Shown: piece by piece, positions 59,375-64,000 of the stretch
Layout of the letters: the number at the start of each line of letters is the position of its first letter
How positions within the stretch are numbered: the first letter of the stretch is position 1
Source of the DNA: Tridacna crocea
Lineage: Eukaryota > Mollusca > Bivalvia > Cardiida > Cardiidae
Assembly (NCBI GenBank): GCA_943736015.1
Contig: OX031065.1
Span: forward strand, 21,714,427 to 21,778,426
DNA: 64,000 nt
Direction: 5' to 3'
The notes under the pieces: model-generated
The model's input: only the letters and a program-made list of their open reading frames with translations
What the model was told of the DNA's origin: nothing
Database searches by the model: none
Position numbers and translations under genes: made by a program

Positions 59375-62300
59375 AAGAAGAATGTCATGTTAAGTGAGGA
59401 TACATCTAGAAGCAGTGCCGGACCATCGTCTGGTGGAAAGGTCCTCGAACCAGATACGTTCTGGTTACTCATTGAAAAGCTGTTGTTGCACTCCTCGGTG
59501 GAAGCACACTCACGCCATCAACATAATCTAGCTCTCTCAGCCTTGTGTCGGGGTCATGCACTTCCGCGTCTACCCAAACATTTGAAGGGAACAAAACCAG
59601 AGGATCCGAAAGTTGAAGAACTCAGGAACACCTCCAAACTTTTACACAGAGAATTTCCGCATGGAGAAAACTCTAAATTAATTAGGAAACAAAGTTCGCT
59701 TGCCATGGGGTCATATTGCCAAGATGATGAAACAAATGGAACACCGAGGGCGTCCACACAAACTCGTACTGTACAAAACGCAACAAAAGCAAAAAGCGAA
59801 TGTTTTGTCAACGATCAAGATGTTGTCTATGTCAGTGATGCCAAAATACCTCCATCTGAACGACTCTGGAGATATGCTATGAAACACAGCAGACAAAAAC
59901 CAGAGGCAGACTCTGACATCAAACAGAATGACAAACAGAGTGCAAGGAGTAATGAAGCCATATATCTCGCTTTGAAACAAAGACTTGATGAGGTTTCATC
60001 TGAACAAAGTAAAAGAAGAATTACACAAAAGAAAAAAGTAAAAAAAAACCCTAAAGCTATGAAAATTTGTAAAAAATTATACAACTCAGTCGCAAGAAAT
60101 GAGAAAAAAGTCAGTCGGATGAAAGAGGCAAACAGCAAATATCCATCTTTATCTCGAGAAATGACAGCACGTCGCCTAGATCAGATCGAAACTTTTCAAA
60201 AACAAGGAGTCAGTAAAAGCATACACAACAAACATTCAAGAGATAACAACGGGGATACTTCTTCAAAACAAAACCAAATAGAAAGCAGAAGAGCTTTGTA
60301 CGACTGCATATTGAAGAAAAGACTGAGATGTGGAAATAAGTTAGAAACACTAAACAAGGAAATACTTAATGAGAAACATAATCCGAGAGCTTTGATGAAC
60401 CGAGAAACAACCAGGAAATACGCTGAACTCAAAAACGACTACCTCAGTTTATGTTACCAAGAGTGCAACCTGCGCCATCAAATTGCTATCCTTCATGCCG
60501 AGATATACATGATGCAAAACAAAAACTTCCATAAAATACCAGCTTCCATCAAGACCATTAACTTAGACTCGACTTCTGCCAACATCAATCCAAACCTGAT
60601 AAACAATGAACTCGACTCGCGGTCGAGCTCGAATGATTCACTCAATTCTTTGCTTTTCCCTCCTTTAAAAGCTCCAAAACCTTTACAAAAACAACTAGAG
60701 GTGAAGTCTAAAGAACATTCACAGAATTGGAAGAATTGTGACCCAGGCGTGGTCCAACAAACATCGCCATTCAACGAGCAAAGCGACACCCCATTGCCTT
60801 TCATTATGGACGGTTTTCCAGTACACGGTGTATGTTCTATCTACTCCTTGAGCCCACAATTAGCACCGCCACCCAAAAGGTATCATACTATCATTATTAT
60901 TATTATTATCCTCATCGTTATCTGTGTATGGATATTTCTTTCTTTTCTATATGACATGGTTTTGTCATGATTCTAGAAGAAAAGATTACCGACAAAACTT
61001 GATGTGGATTTCAGACGCAATTCCAAGACTTATCTCTAATTGGCTAAGACGAAAATGAAACCTGAAATAAAATTCAAGCAATTAAGAACGGAATCCTGTT
61101 TCGCCATTCACTTTTCGACCTAGAAGGAACTAGAAAAGTAGTAATGTGGCACACTAACTTCCACTTTTCTAGCAAGAAAGTTACCCCGAAAAGTAGAAAA
61201 GTTGAAGTTTTTGACCTGACAATTGTCAAAAAACTTTCCACTTTTCGACCTCGCGTTTGTTTAGAAAAGTAGAAATTAGAAAGAACTAACTTCAACTTTT
61301 CGCGTTAAAATGCTCGGTCCAAAAGTAGAAAAGTGGAAGTTTTTCACATAACAGTTGTCAATTAAACTTCCACTTTTCGACCTAGAAAAGACAAAGTCGA
61401 AAAGTGTATGTTAGCTGAATAAAACTTCCATTTTTCTAGTCAGAACTCATGAATATGTTTTTCTTTGCCCGGTGTACAGTACATTTAGAAAAATAACGCG
61501 GCCAATTTATCCTACAAAAATTAGTCCTAAAAGTGGAAGTTTTAATCGACTTTTCGACTTTTCAATTTTTCGACTTTGTCTTTTCGTTTCTTTTCTACCG
61601 GGTCTCCAGTCCCTTACGCTACCGGGTCTCGAGTCCCGTACGCTAACAAGTCTCGAGTCCCGTACGCTACCGGGTCTCGAGTCTCGTACGCTAACAAGTC
61701 TCGAGTCCCCTACGCTAACAAGTCTCGAGTCCCGTACGCTAACAAGTCTCGAGTCCCGTACGCTACCGGGTCTCGAGTCCTCTACGCTACCAACAGCACC
61801 ATTATCTCCCGCTAGATGGCATTCTATAAATACTCATCTATCTAATTTGGGCATCCTGGGTACGGAACCGAACTACTTTCCTACGTCACTTTGAATTTCA
61901 AACATTTTACTCAATAAAACGCTACCTCGCGCAATTCACTCAGCTATGATCAGCAGTTTAGAGAAATCTGGAGCTAAAGCAGGTCTCATTTCTCCTCAAA
62001 AGTATTGATAAGAACTATTTTCTACACTGCTACTTTATAGAGCGTAATATTACTGTCTGCCCGCTTTCGGGGCTAGTGATGCGTCATATGGAACGGTTTG
62101 AATCTTCGAGGAATATGACATGCGCAAATAACGCCAACGGCACTACCGTATTAAGGGAATGTTGTTTAGGTTGTTGATGTATGTATCTATCAGTCTCTAA
62201 AAGTACTTACTAGACTTAGTCATGATCAGGGCACCTAACGGTTTACCAAACAATCCCGACTTTTTTTCATTCCTTGAATAATTCAATATCAGTTGTTTTC

Positions 62301-63804
62301 ATGAACAATGGCGAGTTCTGTTCACTGATTTTTTTCCCCAGCTCCATGAAAAAAGTCACCTTGCGCCGGCGAAATGTAGAGAAATGACCCTCACCTACAA
62401 AATGACCTGGATCATTCATTTTTCTCGTAGAAAAAATGAACCCAGAAGCCATTTCTCTATGTATAGGAATGACCCGGGTCATTTCTCTACGAAGAATAAT
62501 GACCGGGTCATTCCTCTGTATAAAGAAATGACCCATGGGTCATTCCTCTACCCATTATCTCCCGCTGGATGGCATTCTATAAGTACTCATCTATTTAATT
62601 TGGGCATCCTGGATACAGAGCCGAAGCACTTTCCTACGCGACAACCGTTACTTTGAATTTCAAACTAAGATAAACGTTTACTCAATATAACGCTACCTCG
62701 TGCAATTCAAACAGCTATGATTAGCAGTCTAGATAAATCTGCAGCTAAATCAGGTCTCATTTCTCCTCAAACGTACTGATAATAGTTGTTTTCTACATTA
62801 CTACTTTATAGAGCGTAATATTACAGTCAGCCCGCTTTTTTGGCTAGTGATGCGTCATATAAGACAGTCGAATCTTCGAAGAATATGACATGCGCAGACA
62901 ACGTTCCTCTACGTAGAGAAAGACCCATGGGTCATTTTGTAGCGGAGGGTCATTTCTCTGCATTACACCGGAACTCATTTTGCTGAAGCTTACTTTTGCG
63001 GGTCTTACACACAGCTTTACTCATTTATTTTCGTTCTGTTTGTTAATTTTCAGTATTGGGGATCTGAAATCTGCTTCCCTATTGTATTCCTGCGCCATAC
63101 TTAAATATGAGTGGAAGGGGCTTTAGAAATTCCAGCATTAGATTTAAATCTAAAGAAAACGAATTCAGTTTGAATTTATTTACGTGGGTGTATGTTGTCT
63201 GTGATATTCAAATATAATCCCAACTTTTAACGACCCAGAAGAAGATGGCTTTTGAAAACGTTGTGAGAATGGGAAAAAATACTGAATTTTGCTCTTTTCA
63301 AATGTCTTATAAACCTTCATAGACAAATATCACCTTTTAACTCTGTACCACACAGTCCCAACTTTAATCGACACTGAGAAAGAAGCCCTTGAAAACGTAG
63401 TGGGAAAAGAAAAAAAATGTTGGTTACCAGCATTTTCTCCTTTTCCCACAATGTTTTCTACCCTTCAACTACCAAATTTTACTTTCAGTCCCATTTAATT
63501 TGTCGTAGATGCAAATGCTTTAAATTTGGACCAGCCTACAATTTTGTCGTTCGGTAAAGAATTAAGTCAATGATTAGTCGTCTGCACCTAGTTTCAATGT
63601 GGACAGTGTGGAAGGATATACTGAAAAAGTCTTTGTAATGGAAAAACAGAAAATGTGGTATCTTAATTGTTTATTTTCAGGGCACCTGTCATGACGATCC
63701 AAGCGAAACTATCCCAGGATAAAAGTATGACGAAACTCTCTCATCGACTGCCTAAACTCAGTACGGTCAATTCATTGCAAGTTGCAGATAAGACACAAAT
63801 GTAA
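59375..63804 (+). CDS. Host gene, last two exons, unrecognised protein
   Basis: Exon 59,375-60,879 follows an acceptor (tgtatattgcag) and ends at AAAAG|gtatca. The final exon 63,681-63,804 follows 'tttattttcag' and keeps the frame to a TAA. Upstream exons lie outside the window or were not found, so the N-terminus is missing. The visible part is about 540 residues: a Ser-rich start, a segment LWRYAMKHSRQK, a highly basic helix (RRITQKKKVKKNPKAMKICK), a long coiled-coil-prone region (RKYAELKNDYLSLCYQECNL) and a Ser/Pro-rich tail. I do not recognise the family. A poly-Ile run after 60,879 is intron read-through, not a membrane segment. The 2.8-kb intron is packed with repeats. Confidence 0.75.
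61090..61590. repeat. Cluster of inverted 'acttccacttttcgac' motifs
   Basis: At least eight copies of the roughly 17-bp motif, in both orientations (aacttccacttttcgacc and gaaaagtggaagtt variants), are spread over 500 bp in the intron of the host gene. Confidence 0.6.
61594..61793 (+). repeat. 24-bp minisatellite, about 8 units
   Basis: The unit 'gggtctcgagtcccgtacgc' plus 'tacc' alternates with a variant having 'taacaa'. Because 24 is a multiple of three, it is open in several frames and produces false ORFs. Confidence 0.85.
61797..62130 (+). repeat. Repeat family M copy
   Basis: 'cattatctcccgctagatgg' to 'gaatatgacatgcgcaaata', about 85-90% like 62,552-62,900 by eye. Confidence 0.65.
62283..63122 (+). 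repeat. Repeat family L, complete copy with nested insertion
   Basis: Left end 'caatatcagttgttttcatg', tandem 'gaatgacccgggtcatttct' units, then a family M copy, more tandem units and the right end 'tttgctgaagcttacttttg ... gagtggaagg'. This copy defines the two ends seen separately on either side of the Polinton. Confidence 0.65.
62552..62900 (+). repeat. Repeat family M inserted in L
   Basis: 'cattatctcccgctggatgg' to 'gaatatgacatgcgcagaca', interrupting the tandem centre of the L copy. Confidence 0.65.
63337..63565 (-). repeat. TTAA hairpin family B copy
   Basis: 229 bp TTAA to TTAA, in the intron just before the last host exon. Core 'aaatgttggttaccagcatt'. Confidence 0.8.
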
Positions 63805-64000
63805 ACCCTATCTACAAAAGATTGTGTGTTGTTGTTGTTGTTTTCTTTAAAAAAGCACTTTAAATGCTATACTGTGGTCATATTCGCATGTCATGTGAAA
63901 GTTAGGTCGAGATCTATGACCACCTGTATGACTGGCTTAGACAGAGCGTCTCAGCCAATCAGACGACTAGTCTTAGATTTCAGAAAATATATACTAAGCA

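Noticed and set aside
60880..60970. C-terminal transmembrane segment (poly-Ile) in the host gene
   Set aside because: It lies after a good donor site and is encoded by an (att)n microsatellite. Splicing to 63,681 keeps the frame and removes it.
61472..61894. Repeat protein with 8-residue units
   Set aside because: The 24-bp minisatellite is open in more than one frame; no start context, splice support or conserved fold.

Overview
The window is AT-rich animal nuclear DNA with GT-AG introns, tRNA-derived SINEs, many short foldback/MITE families and microsatellites. The SINE body (a block reading roughly 'acgccg...caacgttatttcag') and the hairpin MITEs resemble those of bivalve mollusc genomes, so a bivalve or close lophotrochozoan is my best inference; no single gene proves it.

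Layout. 1-27,864 is host intergenic or repeat DNA in which I see no convincing gene. It holds TTAA-flanked 229-bp hairpin elements, other MITEs, a probable PIF/Harbinger-like non-autonomous transposon at 13,746-14,927 and several long palindromes. 27,871-46,667 is one complete Polinton/Maverick (a virus-like self-synthesising DNA transposon) of 18,797 bp. It has 378-bp terminal inverted repeats that are about 99% identical and a perfect 6-bp target duplication (GCGGTG at 27,865-27,870 and 46,668-46,673). 46,674-59,374 is again host repeat DNA. 59,375-63,804 carries the last two exons of an unrecognised host gene, and its final intron is filled with repeats.

The Polinton. The minus strand carries a tightly packed set running from right to left: a 9-exon protein-primed DNA polymerase B (1,595 codons, all motifs present), a helical basic protein, a zinc-finger/proline-rich/packaging-ATPase fusion, a second helical protein related to the first, a small basic protein, a DDE integrase with chromodomain, a small membrane protein, a penton-like protein, a small basic protein, the major capsid protein and an adenain-like protease. 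Every frame is open. Several neighbours overlap by ATGA, as in a compact viral operon. On the plus strand, next to the left TIR, are two unexpected genes: a spliced protein with two PC4/Sub1-like domains fused to a Death domain, and, overlapping it by ATGA, a clear TATA-box-binding protein (TBP) homologue. Next to the right TIR, also on the plus strand, is a small multi-exon coiled-coil gene whose first intron holds a 2-kb minisatellite.

How it fits together: polymerase, integrase and TIRs replicate and insert the element. MCP, penton, ATPase and protease form a virion morphogenesis set. The left module (PC4x2-Death plus TBP) looks like a self-carried transcription-initiation kit with a possible link to host death or innate-immune signalling. 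That module is the most novel thing I see here.
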